Of a stretch of 28,647 nt of DNA, positions 7,484 to 16,774 are shown piece by piece. The position numbers were made by a program, and so were the translations under genes. The notes below the pieces were generated by a model. That model was not told the origin of the DNA. It ran no database searches and saw nothing but the letters and a program-made list of their open reading frames with translations. Origin of the DNA: Lysinibacillus pakistanensis (GTDB lineage Bacteria; Bacillota; Bacilli; Bacillales_A; Planococcaceae); assembly GCA_001312325.1 (NCBI GenBank), contig BBDJ01000044.1, positions 1 through 28,647 on the forward strand. Direction: 5' to 3'. How positions within the stretch are numbered: the first letter of the stretch is position 1; every line of letters begins with the position of its first letter.

Positions 7484-8383
7484 ATGCTGAAGCTATATGA
7501 TACAAAAGAAATGGTACTCGGAATTGTACAACATGACCCATTATTTGTTGTCTTACAACAAGATCCGCATTTAGAAGAAACTCTTTATAATGATGCTTAT
7601 TTAGCACATATTAAAGAATCAAGTTATTATTCTATTTCAGAAGTAGCTGGTTGGTTTGACATCACTGATGCGATGCTTCGGTACTATATTAAGCCATTTG
7701 AACAGTACATTTTTAATGATGCTACAATTAGCCCAAATACCAATATTCGTTTAAATCTTTCTGCCATTTTAAAACTTCGGATGATTTTATTATTAAAGGA
7801 CAAGCACCGAGTCAAAGGTCTAAAGCTTTTATTAGGGATGGATGATAATGGTCAACTTCCCAACCATCAAATAACGGCAACAATGATGACGAATGATGAT
7901 TTAGCCAATAAAGTTGATGTTCTCGGTAATGTTCTACAGCAGATAATCCAAACAGGACTCTTTACCATGCAGCCAAATGAAGAGCAGGGGACCTTACAGG
8001 TAGCCATTAATCAAGAATTTCTTACACAAAAAGTTCAATTACTATCCGCTGAGTCAAGTTCTTTTGAAGACATACAAAAAGAAACAGCTGAACTGAAACA
8101 AGAAAACGAAAATTTACAAAAACAAATTCAAGAGCTGCAGGAAGGAAACGTGAAGACCATCGTCCAAAAAATACGGGAGCGTCATATTGAGAATGAAATT
8201 GTTTCCAAATTGCGCACAGAGGCGCTACAGCAATTCTCTCAGGAAAGAAAAGTAGGCTTTTTCGCAAAAATGTTTCGTTCCTCTCAAATTGAGCTAGAAA
8301 AAGAGCAATTTACATTGAGCTATATTTCAAAGAATTTAGAAGAACGCTTAGAAGCAACATTGAATAATTATTATGGAAAGTAG
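7484..8383 (+). CDS. MerR-like HTH protein with C-terminal coiled coil
   Basis: The 299-residue protein has an N-terminal domain with YYSISEVAGWFDITDAMLRY, the winged-helix entry motif of MerR-type regulators, at about residues 47-66. A loosely conserved middle follows. A long Glu/Gln/Lys-rich coiled coil (KETAELKQENENLQKQIQEL) spans about 200-225, before a basic C-terminus. This plan resembles DNA-binding proteins with a dimerising coiled coil more than classic MerR sensors, since no ligand domain is seen. I prefer ATG 7484, preceded by GGGGTG, over TTG 7454. The frame is intact and the gene stands alone. DNA binding is likely. The target is unknown. Confidence 0.75.
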   Translation: MLKLYDTKEMVLGIVQHDPLFVVLQQDPHLEETLYNDAYLAHIKESSYYSISEVAGWFDITDAMLRYYIKPFEQYIFNDATISPNTNIRLNLSAILKLRMILLLKDKHRVKGLKLLLGMDDNGQLPNHQITATMMTNDDLANKVDVLGNVLQQIIQTGLFTMQPNEEQGTLQVAINQEFLTQKVQLLSAESSSFEDIQKETAELKQENENLQKQIQELQEGNVKTIVQKIRERHIENEIVSKLRTEALQQFSQERKVGFFAKMFRSSQIELEKEQFTLSYISKNLEERLEATLNNYYGK

Positions 8384-8570
8384 ATTAGACGTTTGCAAAA
8401 AAAGTTTTAACTCCTCAGGGTAATCCCACGAAGGTTTTGTCCACATGGAAATAATAATTTCTTCCTTCGTCCCCCACCCTGTGGAGTTCCACAAGTTTGT
8501 TCTTCATTTTTTAACAATCCTCTTTTGTTCTTCCCTATCTATATCTCTAGAAAAATTATCCACCAATTTT

Positions 8571-8600
8571 ATTGACCAACCCGGTCAATCCGTATATAAT
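8571..8600 (+). promoter_or_regulatory. Promoter with TetR-type operator
   Basis: TTGACC (8572-8577) and TATAAT (8595-8600) are 17 bases apart, a good sigma-A promoter. The palindrome ATTGACC-AACCC-GGTCAAT (8571-8589) covers the -35 and half the spacer, the usual place for TetR self-repression. The TetR gene starts 33 bases downstream. Confidence 0.8.
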
Positions 8601-8632
8601 CGGCTTAAAATACACAATAAGGAGAAAAAAAA

Positions 8633-9282
8633 TTGTTTCAAGCATTTCAAAATTTAGATGATGAAAAACGTTATAAAATTATAAATGCTGCACTACGAGA
8701 ATTCTCAATTCATAACTACGAAACCGCTTCAACTAATAAAATAGTGAAGGATGCAAAAATATCAAAAGGAATTTTATTTCACTATTTTGGTAGTAAAAAA
8801 AAATTTATATCTTTACTTATATGACTATGTAACAGCAATTTTCACTGATGCCATTAATAACAGCTTAGATTCGGAAGAACCAGATATATTTAAACGCTAT
8901 AAACAAATCATGATGATGAAATTGGCATTAATTCAGCAATACCATACACTTTTTGATTTCTTAAAAAAAGACATATGCTGAAACAAGCTTAGAAGTAAGA
9001 AATGAACTTGATCAATATAATAGTAAGCTGCAAGATTCTTCCTGTACTCGTGTGTTCGCTGGAATTGATTATAATTTATTCCATGAAAACATAGATAGGA
9101 CTAAGGCATTAGATACAATTAAATGGGTTACGAATGGAATCAGTGATCGATATGAAAAGCAATTAAAAAGCAACTTGGATAACAGTGAAGCCTTTCATCA
9201 ACTACTAGAGCAATGCATGGAAGAGGCAACTCATTATTTTGAATTTTTAAAACAATTATTATACCGAAACACAAAGGGGTGA
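8633..9282 (+). CDS. TetR/AcrR-family regulator, two +1 interruptions
   Basis: TTG 8633 follows AAGGAG (8619-8624). The N-terminal HTH shows the family pattern NAALREFSIHNYETASTNKI then ISKGILFHYFGSKK. Surplus A in the A9 run near 8797-8805 and in A7 near 8962-8968 breaks the frame. Correction gives 215 residues, a normal TetR length. The C-terminal ligand domain has no nameable specificity. The operator at 8571-8589 overlaps its promoter. The exporter genes follow 5 bases after its stop, so it probably represses itself and the ABC transporter. Confidence 0.85.
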
Positions 9283-9287
9283 ATAGG

Positions 9288-10181
9288 ATGACATTAATTG
9301 AGATTAATCAGTTAACTAAAAAGTTTGGGGATTTTTATAGCATTCAAAATGTGAACTTACAGATTGCACAGGGTGAGGTATTTGGATTTTTAGGTCCAAA
9401 TGGTGCTGGTAAATCTACAACAATTAGACATTTAATGGGCTTTTTACAGCCAACTAAAGGCATTTGTACAATAAAAGGGTTAGATTGCCGAAAAGCTACA
9501 GCTGAAATACAAAAATTTGTAGGGTATTTACCAGGTGAAATAGCATTTATTGATAAAATGACAGGACAGCAATTTATTCAATTTATTGCCAAAATGCGAG
9601 GATTACATGATCTAACAAGAGCCCATGAGCTGATGCAATACTTTGAATTAAATGCTACAGGTCTAATAAAGAAAATGTCGAAGGGCATGAAGCAAAAAGT
9701 TGGTTTAGTCTGTGCTTTTATGCATAGCCCTGAAATAGTCATTTTAGATGAACCGACAAGTGGATTAGATCCTCTTATGCAAACAAAATTTATTGAATTG
9801 ATAATAGGAGAAAAGGAAAAAGGAACGACTATCTTCATGTCCTCTCATATGATTGAGGAAATTGAGAAGACCTGTGACAGAGTAGCCATTATTAATGCTG
9901 GTAAGATTGTTGCCATAGAAGCCATTGCTGATCTAAAAAAAAACAAATCAAAAAAATTCTTAATTGAATTTCAAAATGAGCAGGAGCTTTCCCGCTTCTT
10001 AGAGGAACCATTTACGACTGAGCAAATCAGCCCAACACAGGTGATTATCAAGGTTCAGGGGAATGTCCAAACACTACTTACAACATTATCACACTATCAA
10101 ATGATGGATCTCGATGTTATTTCACAATCACTCGAAGATATTTTTATGCATTACTACGATGTAGGGGGACAGGAATCATGA
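9288..10181 (+). CDS. ABC transporter ATPase (drug-export type)
   Basis: The intact 297-residue ATPase has Walker A GPNGAGKST at about 36-44, signature SKGMKQK at 131-137, Walker B VILDEPTSGLD at 151-161 and the switch His in SSH near 187. The degenerate signature and a C-terminal extension of about 80 residues fit the CcmA/DrrA/BcrA group that pairs with separate ABC-2 permeases. AAAGGGGTGA at 9273-9282 is the ribosome site and also contains the TetR stop. The stop overlaps the permease start by ATGA. Its substrate is unknown, but TetR control suggests a toxic small molecule. Confidence 0.9.
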   Translation: MTLIEINQLTKKFGDFYSIQNVNLQIAQGEVFGFLGPNGAGKSTTIRHLMGFLQPTKGICTIKGLDCRKATAEIQKFVGYLPGEIAFIDKMTGQQFIQFIAKMRGLHDLTRAHELMQYFELNATGLIKKMSKGMKQKVGLVCAFMHSPEIVILDEPTSGLDPLMQTKFIELIIGEKEKGTTIFMSSHMIEEIEKTCDRVAIINAGKIVAIEAIADLKKNKSKKFLIEFQNEQELSRFLEEPFTTEQISPTQVIIKVQGNVQTLLTTLSHYQMMDLDVISQSLEDIFMHYYDVGGQES

Positions 10182-10975
10182 ACTTTCCTTTGCTAAAACA
10201 TGAGATGCTAGCCACTGCTAAATTATTTTGTATTATACTCGCAGTATTAATGCTCTATATTATCAGTATTGTTTATATGTATAATCCAGAAATGAGCAAC
10301 ACCCTAAAACAGCTTACGGCTACTATGCCTGAAATGATGGCCGCATTTGGAATGGGTTCTATTGGTGATACGTTAATTGAATTTTTATCCACCTATCTCT
10401 ATGGATTTTTATTATTAATTCTCCCATTAGTGTTCATTATCATGTTAGCGAATAAACTTATAATGGGCTATATAGATAACGGTTCAATGGCCTATCTCAT
10501 TGCAACGCCGAATAGACGCTTAAAAATTGTATTTACACAAGCGTCTTTCTTAATTGCTAGCATCTTTATACTGCTCACTGTGACAACTTTAGTTGCCATA
10601 ATCTTTTCAGAATTTCTATTTCCTAGTGAATTAGACATCCCTGCTTTTCTTACATTAAATCTAGGTCTATTTTTCTTACACTTTGCCATCAGTGGCTACT
10701 GTTTTCTTGTTTCCTGTAGTAGTAAGGATTTAAAAACCTCCTATGCTTATAGTACGGGCTTACCAATTATTTTTTATTTAATAGAGGCGCTAAGCAATAT
10801 GGGAGGTTCGTTAGAAAAACTTCAGTACTTTACAATCTATTCATTATTTGCTCCAGAAAAATTAATGGCTCAGGATAGCTCGTCTATCTGGATGCTTGGA
10901 ACATTATTTTTAATTGGGCTACTATGCTATACACTAGCTGTTCGCATTTTTGTGAAACGTGATTTGTACTTATAA
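10178..10975 (+). CDS. ABC transporter permease (ABC-2 type)
   Basis: The intact 265-residue protein has six likely membrane helices: about 15-37, 65-90, 115-140, 150-170, 180-200 and 240-258. A cytoplasmic linker carries NGSMAYLIATPNRRLKI, the loop that usually couples ABC-2 permeases to the ATPase. It overlaps the ATPase gene by 4 bases, so translational coupling is expected. The transcript ends at the hairpin at 10996-11020. Half-transporter permeases of this size normally dimerise. Confidence 0.88.
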   Translation: MNFPLLKHEMLATAKLFCIILAVLMLYIISIVYMYNPEMSNTLKQLTATMPEMMAAFGMGSIGDTLIEFLSTYLYGFLLLILPLVFIIMLANKLIMGYIDNGSMAYLIATPNRRLKIVFTQASFLIASIFILLTVTTLVAIIFSEFLFPSELDIPAFLTLNLGLFFLHFAISGYCFLVSCSSKDLKTSYAYSTGLPIIFYLIEALSNMGGSLEKLQYFTIYSLFAPEKLMAQDSSSIWMLGTLFLIGLLCYTLAVRIFVKRDLYL

Positions 10976-10995
10976 AATACATGCCAATCAATAAA

Positions 10996-11020
10996 GCTTG
11001 GTTTGAGGTTTAAACCAAGC
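10996..11020. terminator. Bidirectional terminator between convergent genes
   Basis: A 9-bp perfect stem (GCTTGGTTT / AAACCAAGC) with a 7-base loop lies between the plus-strand permease and the minus-strand CPBP gene. The U tract is modest on both sides. Confidence 0.7.
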
Positions 11021-11035
11021 CTTCCTTCATATATG

Positions 11036-11685
11036 TTACATGGTTGGCGGTAAATATATATTGAGAAATGTTAGCACGGTTAAATTACCAATATCTACTA
11101 TAAAATGTGAAAAAAATAACCCACCTTAAGCTCTTTGTTTTAAAATATGTAATTGCCCAAACAATACCAGCTAAGCTTAGATAAATATATAGATGATAGG
11201 ATTTACTTGCAATTGAAAATACACCCCACATGAATGGATGGCTTAACACAAAAAAAATAACGTGGAATATACTATACTAAACCATTTTGACCAATCTTTT
11301 TTTTAGCCCATCTAGTAATACTCCGCGCCAATAAAGTTCCTCAAACCAAGGATTAATGAAAGCAAATATTAACCATAGTATTAGTAATAAAGCGGAATCA
11401 AATAATTGGTAGTTCATTAGTAGAATACTTAACGGAAACATCCCCACTATTAAAGAAATAGTAATCCATAATTTTGATGTATGCGACTTCCTCAGCCAGC
11501 TTTTAATTGATCTATCTCCTTTAAATAGGACAATACAGATACCCATAGAACTCCAATAAACTACTGCCAAGGGAATCCAAGCCCACCCATCTATGAACTG
11601 ACTAAAAAAAAGTTGCGGTTAAAAATCCTATGCCAATAATTATGAATGGTGATAGTAAGAGTGATATATTCTTTTGGCTACTCAT
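11036..11685 (-). CDS. CPBP (Abi/CAAX-like) membrane protease, broken by TAG and two +1
   Basis: Reconstructed from ATG 11685 to TAA 11036-11038, this is a 215-residue polytopic protein with the CPBP glutamic protease motifs: EELYWRG (EExxxR), FFVLSH (FxxxH) and HFIVD (HxxxD). Three lesions interrupt it: surplus T in T8 near 11606-11613, surplus T in T7 near 11110-11116, and an in-frame TAG at 11277-11279 where the family usually has Trp (KMV-stop-YSIFHVIFF). In Firmicutes such proteins act in bacteriocin self-immunity or peptide processing. The start overlaps the end of the TetR gene, so both form an operon. Confidence 0.75.
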
Positions 11686-12303
11686 TATGATAACTACTTC
11701 CTTTTTCATTTATAAAAATTTTCAACAATAAATTGGCGTCAGGGATGGGGCATTCAGGCCATTGAATTTTATTAATAGCTAAGCCTTGTATAAAGGCGTA
11801 ATAGGTAACAGCTAAAGTTACTGGATTTGCCGAAATAATTTCTCCCTTTTCTTGCCCTGCTGTAATAATAGGCAATGTACACATAACTGGTGATAACGAT
11901 TGATCTGTTAGTAGCTCTTTGACTTCAGCTGGAATAGCATCCGAGGTACTTGCTTGTATCATGATTAAAAAAAGCAATGTATGCTCTGAATCTACAAAGC
12001 TATTTAATATCTGCTCGGTCATCCATCTTAATTTCTCCATTGGTGTACCCTTAAATTCATTTGCCTGTTGAATAATCTCTAAGGAACTATTCGCTGCTTT
12101 TTTTTACAAGCAATGAAAAAAATCTCTTCTTTCGAATTAAAATAATGATAGACAAGACCATGACTTAATCCTGCCTCTTTAGCAATATCACTTATTTTTG
12201 TTGCGACCATACCCCTCCTTGCAAAAACAATCAAGGCAGCTTTTAATATTTGTTCTTTTCGCGCATCCCTTAATTCTTGATTCAGCTCTGATTTCCTTGG
12301 CAT
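11678..12303 (-). CDS. TetR/AcrR-family regulator, one A-run length error
   Basis: ATG 12303 follows AAGGGGTGGATAGG. The HTH is clear: KISDIAKEAGLSHGLVYHYF at about residues 37-56. The frame breaks in the run of eight A after FFIACK (12105-12112). Losing two or gaining one A joins it to a normal C-terminal domain ending GSSYHNE, about 208 residues. The stop overlaps the CPBP start by 8 bases. The promoter upstream has a matching operator, implying autoregulation of TetR and CPBP. Confidence 0.85.
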
Positions 12304-12321
12304 TCCTATCCACCCCTTTTG

Positions 12322-12371
12322 ATTGACTAGTCAGTCAATATTATTCTATTGTTCATTTACACATTTGTCAA
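12322..12371 (-). promoter_or_regulatory. Promoter and operator of the TetR-CPBP operon
   Basis: On the minus strand TTGACA (12366-12371), a 17-base spacer and TAGAAT (12343-12348) form a good promoter. Just downstream lies ATTGACT-AGTC-AGTCAAT (12322-12339), an inverted repeat with 7-bp arms. Its inner part TGACTAGTCA is also a perfect palindrome. This is a typical TetR operator over the transcription start. Confidence 0.8.
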
Positions 12372-12398
12372 TTCAATAAAAAAATAGGAAATTCTGTA

Positions 12399-13017
12399 TT
12401 ATAAATCTTTTATGTTAACTTGTAATGTAGCTAAGTTCCCGAAAAAGCGTATTAAGCGAAAATGGATGATGGCCATTTCCTCTACGCCAACATCCTCATT
12501 GCTACTATCGAGCCACTCCTGAATTACTCCTAATATCGCAGAACTTAAAAAAGCCTGTAAATATTGTCGAAATTCTGGATCTACCGTTTCCTCTTGAATA
12601 AGAGATAGGCTATTTAAAAGTTGATTACTAAAAACCTTTTTCATTTTATTTATAAAAATTGGACTCCCCTGTTCCCCTAAAAAAAACGCGAAAAACCCTT
12701 GCATGCCTTTTAATGCATTGAAATATCTCAACAAATGGTTGATAAAGCTGTCCTTTTTTTTACGGTGTGGAAGGCTTCTACAGGCTGAACATTTTTAACA
12801 TAGCCCTCTAATTCATTTAATAGCTCCTGCTGTAAATCCTCCATTACTTCAAACTTATCCGTATAATGTAAATAAAAAGTGCCTCTATTGATGTTTGCCG
12901 CTAAAGCTAGATTTTTTTTACGGTTACTCGTTCAAAGCCTACTTCCTCTATTTGTTGGATTAAAGTCTTTTTGATTGCCTGCTTTGTTTCAAAATTCATC
13001 TTTTCATGTATGGACAT
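12399..13017 (-). CDS. TetR/AcrR-family regulator, two A-run errors
   Basis: ATG 13017 follows AGGAGG. The HTH reads GFERVTVKNLALAANINRGT then FYLHYTDKF, the signature of TetR proteins that carry a TetR_C_7-type C-terminal domain. The frame breaks in the eight-base runs at 12912-12919 and 12754-12761. Each needs one more or two fewer A. The corrected protein is about 205 residues. It is divergent from the ABC operon starting at 13226, which it probably controls. No clear operator is visible in the 208-base gap. Confidence 0.82.
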
Positions 13018-13225
13018 CGTTAACCTCCTGCTGTTTGATTCTTTTACTTCAATCCTTTATATGCTAGCGAAAAATTCCCCTAGTATCAATATAGTCTCTT
13101 TTTATCTTTTGTACATTTCCCATAAAATCACTTAACACATTTTCTTTATCTGTTGATTGTAATTCCCTATACACTATTTTAAAATTTCAGGTATCAACAC
13201 TGTGTTCAGTAAAGGAGATGGAGAT

Positions 13226-13959
13226 ATGGGAACTAATGCGATATTATTAAATTCCATTGAAAAAAAGATTTCATCAAAAACAAGTGATTGCACCCCTTTC
13301 CTTAGAAATTCCAAAGGGTCAGCTTATCGGATTACTTGGTCCCTCAGGCTGTGGGAAAACAACGTTAATCAAATTGATTATGGGCATGATAAAGCCTGAT
13401 AACGGTAGTATTCAAGTATTAAACGTTAATGTTCCGCATAAGCAGTTGCTGATGGATATCGGTTATATGGCTCAATCTGATGCACTTTATTTGGATTTAA
13501 CAGGGAAAGAAAATCTTCATTTTTTTTGGAAAGCTTTTTCGATTATCCAAAAAAAGAACGTGCTGAACGAGTAGCCTATGCAGCAGATCTTGTTCGTTTG
13601 ACAGATGATTTAAATAGTAAGGTCATGAATTACTCTGGTGGCATGAAAAGAAGATTATCTCTTGCCATTGCCCTACTTCAAAATCCACAGCTTTTAATTC
13701 TCGATGAACCGACAGTCGGTATTGATCCTGTCTTGAAAAAAAGAAATATGGCAGGAGCTTATTCGATTAAAAAAATGAGGAACAGAAAACAATACTTGTC
13801 ACAACACATGCCATGGACGAGGCGGAACGATGTGATCAATTAGCGATGCTAAGAAATGGACAGATTATTGCATATGGTACTCCGCATGAATTGAAAGACC
13901 TTTACCAAGCACAGGACTTTGATGAGGTATTTGTAAAGGCTGGAGGTGACGTCCGATGA
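13226..13959 (+). CDS. ABC transporter ATPase, five +1 interruptions
   Basis: ATG 13226 follows AAGGAG. Five runs each carry one surplus base: A7 near 13260, T8 at 13520-13527, A7 near 13550, A7 near 13736 and A7 near 13770. Correction gives about 242 residues with Walker [10 protein letters not shown], signature YSGGMKRR, Walker [14 protein letters not shown] and the switch His in [11 protein letters not shown]. The stop overlaps the permease ATG (ATGA). The order TetR, ATPase, YadH/DrrB-like permease fits a TetR-controlled multidrug exporter. Confidence 0.85.
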
Positions 13960-14975
13960 GGATTAGTGCGATTGTAACAAGAATTATGCAGCAGATGAGA
14001 CGCGATAAACGGACACTTGCTTTACTATTTATTGCACCATTAATCATTCTTTCCTTAATGTATTTTATTTTTAATAGTAATGAGTCTAAGATGACGCTTG
14101 TTGTATCGAATAGCCCAGCACCATTCATCGAAAAGCTTAAAGCTGTGGATGTTAAAGTAGTGGAAAACAATGATTATTCCTCAGCTCTGTTAAAGAAAGA
14201 ACAATATGATGGATGGTTAGCAATTAAGCAAAACAATATAAATCTCACATTATTAAATGATGACCCTTCTCGTACTAAAGCTGTTATTATGAAGCTTTCA
14301 CAAGCCTTACAGTCTGAACAAGCTTCTATGATTAATCTAAAGACTGAGTATGTATATGGGGATGAAAATACTGCTATCTTTGATATTTTTAGTCCAATGC
14401 TTATTGGCTTCTTTGTTTTCTTTTTCGTCTTTTTAATTACAGGGATAGCGTTATTAAAGGAACGCACTTCTGGGACATTAGAACGTTTGCTAGCAACACC
14501 GATTAGACGCTCAGAAATTGTCGCAGGCTATATGATTGGCTACGGTTTTTTTTGCCTTCCTTCAAACTATTATTATCGTTGTGTTTGGTATTTATATATT
14601 AGATATTGTACATGTTGGCTCCATTTGGCTTGTTTTGCTAATTAATATTGTTGTAGCACTTGTTTCATTATCGTTAGGGGCTTTGCTATCAAGCTTTGCA
14701 ACGTCTGAATTTCAAATGATGCAGTTTATTCCGCTTGTTATTGTTCCTCAAATATTTTTTTTCAGGCATTTTCCCACTGGATAATATGGTAGAATGGCTG
14801 CAAAACATCGGGCGTATTATGCCACTTTACTACGCGGCTGATGCATTAAATGGTGTCATGTATAAAGGCTATGCTTTTCGTGACATTGCTGTGAATTTAG
14901 TGGTACTTGCTTGCTTTGCCCTTGTATTCATTATTCTAAATATTATTAGCTTAAAAAAAATACCGATCCTTATAA
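13956..14975 (+). CDS. ABC-2 permease (DrrB/YhgE-like), three +1 interruptions
   Basis: The corrected protein is 338 residues: an N-terminal helix, a soluble domain of about 130 residues, then five or six C-terminal helices. The ABC-2 coupling motif ERTSGTLERLLATPIRRSEI is intact. Surplus bases lie in T8 near 14546-14553, T8 near 14755-14762 and A8 near 14953-14960. After the last correction the protein ends SLKKYRSL at TAA 14973-14975, a normal C-terminus for this family. It partners the preceding ATPase. Confidence 0.85.
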
Positions 14976-14983
14976 TGCATTTA

Positions 14984-15021
14984 GAAGAGTTCTACCATAT
15001 CCCGGGTAGAGCTCTTTTTTA
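14984..15021 (+). terminator. Intrinsic terminator after the second exporter
   Basis: AGAGTTCTACC pairs with GGTAGAGCTCT (11 bp, one wobble) and is followed by six T. It starts about 10 bases after the corrected permease stop. Confidence 0.85.
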
Positions 15022-15151
15022 CAGAATAACCAAAAATACCCCATCATTTTCATAGTAAAAGAGCAGATATTCATCTATACTAGTTTTACAATTAGTGCAA
15101 TCATACATAGGTGTTTTACCTAAATATCAATAAAAATAAAGGGGTATAAAA

Positions 15152-16030
15152 ATGAAGATGATGATGGAAATACAGGACATCTCTAAACAATACAAAGGCA
15201 AAAAGATTTTAGAGAATGCTTGCTTATCAATTTATGCCCACCAAATCATAGCTCTTGTAGGAAAGAACGGATCTGGGAAAAGCACTCTTTTAAAGATCAT
15301 TGCTGGATTAATAGATGCAGACAGTGGTGCAGTTATTAAACACCGGCAATCTTTAAAAATTGGGTATGTGCCAGAGATCACACCTTCACATATTTTATTT
15401 ACGCCAGAAGAATATCTTTTTCATATGGCCGTATTCGAGGAATGGCGCCAAAACAATTACAGCAAAAAAATTGATGATTTACTAGAAATGTTTCATTTAC
15501 AGGAATCAAGGAATAGTCGAATCATTCATTTTTCAAAAGGTATGAAGCAAAAGGTAATGATTATGCAGGCAATGCTTGAAAATACGGATTTACTAATTTT
15601 GGATGAGCCATTATCTGGTCTTGATCCAAAGGCACAGAGTGATCTAGAAGAAACCCTTTCTATTTTAAAAGACAACGGTTTGAGCATCGTCCTAACCTGC
15701 CATGAAACGAAATTGCTTCAGCATCTTGTTGACACCGTTTTTGTTATTCAGAATAATAAAATTATCCAGACAGATTCATTCTCTTCCAATCATACACAGC
15801 ACAATAGGTTAATTTTCGAGATTGCCGATCCAGCATTACTGGAAAACCTATTACCTTTCCTTGATATTCAACAGCAAAATCAGGTAAATTCTGATCATTT
15901 TGAGATTGTTACTGTCATCAAATTAGAGGATACCAGCCAAATTTTAGAGGACCTTCTACGCAACCATGCCTCTATTAAACAATTAATGCCAATCAACTAT
16001 CAGGAGGAACATTTCTATCGCCAATTTTAG
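15152..16030 (+). CDS. ABC transporter ATPase of a TCS-linked exporter
   Basis: The intact 292-residue ATPase has Walker A GKNGSGKST at about 37-45, signature SKGMKQK, Walker B LLILDEPLSGLDP and a switch His in LTCHETK. A C-terminal extension of about 80 residues follows. AAAGGGGT supports ATG 15152. The gene heads a tight run: ATPase, permease, response regulator, kinase. That order, with the regulator adjacent to the permease stop, suggests a sensor-linked efflux or immunity transporter, for example for peptides. The substrate is not evident. Confidence 0.88.
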   Translation: MKMMMEIQDISKQYKGKKILENACLSIYAHQIIALVGKNGSGKSTLLKIIAGLIDADSGAVIKHRQSLKIGYVPEITPSHILFTPEEYLFHMAVFEEWRQNNYSKKIDDLLEMFHLQESRNSRIIHFSKGMKQKVMIMQAMLENTDLLILDEPLSGLDPKAQSDLEETLSILKDNGLSIVLTCHETKLLQHLVDTVFVIQNNKIIQTDSFSSNHTQHNRLIFEIADPALLENLLPFLDIQQQNQVNSDHFEIVTVIKLEDTSQILEDLLRNHASIKQLMPINYQEEHFYRQF

Positions 16031-16051
16031 CGAGGAGGAATAGATACTAGA

Positions 16052-16768
16052 ATGCTCAGTTTATTACGCTATCAATTTATCAATTATTTAAGGACTTTTC
16101 AATATGTTCCACCTTTTTCAATTTTTGTGTTATGTCTTGTCATCAATTATACCTTTGTTCCGAATCCTATATTAGATAGCTATTCATTCACAGCCATTAT
16201 ACTCTTTTTTTCTAATGGGATGGTTTACGGTCACACTGTTTCACGCGGAGGACGAGGAGCAAAAAGTAATCACAACGCTACATGCTAAAGGTCGAACACA
16301 ATACAATTTAGCCATTTTTAGTATTTGTGGATTGCTTGCATTAGGCTTAAGCTTGATTTCAGTACTTTACCCTATTTTAATTGGTGCCTTTGGAGAAACA
16401 CCAAGATTAATACATCTTTTACTAGGCTTCCTCTCTCACTTTAGTTTAGCTATACTAGCCATTGCACTTTCAGCTATCTTTACAAGAGAGCTTATAAAAA
16501 AATAAGCACAATACTTGGTGGGGTGTGCTAGGCATCTTACTAATCTCTGTTGTAGGCGCTACCTTACACGATACAATTTCGCAAGTAAAAGGTCTTACTT
16601 GGCTGCTTCCACCTGTCCGTCTTTCGTTAGAAATGATGGATTCAGAAGATTCCATAAAAGCCATACCAAGCATTTTTTTATTGGCAGTTTGCTTGGATCT
16701 TTATTTATGCGTGCCTAGTCATTATGCTATTCTTCCTCCTAGCTAATCGAAAACTACTGAGGAGATAA
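16052..16768 (+). CDS. Membrane permease of the TCS-linked ABC exporter, three +1 interruptions
   Basis: ATG 16052 follows the site GAGGAGG. Surplus bases in T7 near 16205-16211, A7 near 16496-16502 and T7 near 16673-16679 break the frame. Correction gives 237 residues with about six helices ending FLLANRKLLRR at TAA 16766-16768. The family is a small, divergent ABC-2-like permease recognised mainly by its position after the ATPase. The stop sits immediately before the first possible ATG of the response regulator. Confidence 0.8.
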
Positions 16769-16774
16769 ATGTCT

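Noticed and set aside
8022..8267. Minus-strand frame inside the MerR-like gene
   Set aside because: It lies antisense to a well-supported coiled-coil coding region and has no ribosome site.
11277..11279. Genome-wide reassignment of TAG to Trp or another residue
   Set aside because: TAG ends several genes normally here (for example 2474-2476 and 6941-6943), and no suppressor tRNA is visible.
13018..13225. Promoters in the divergent gap, for example TTGATT followed by TATTTT near 13154-13181
   Set aside because: Spacing and consensus match are too poor to support a call, and no palindrome marks a TetR site.
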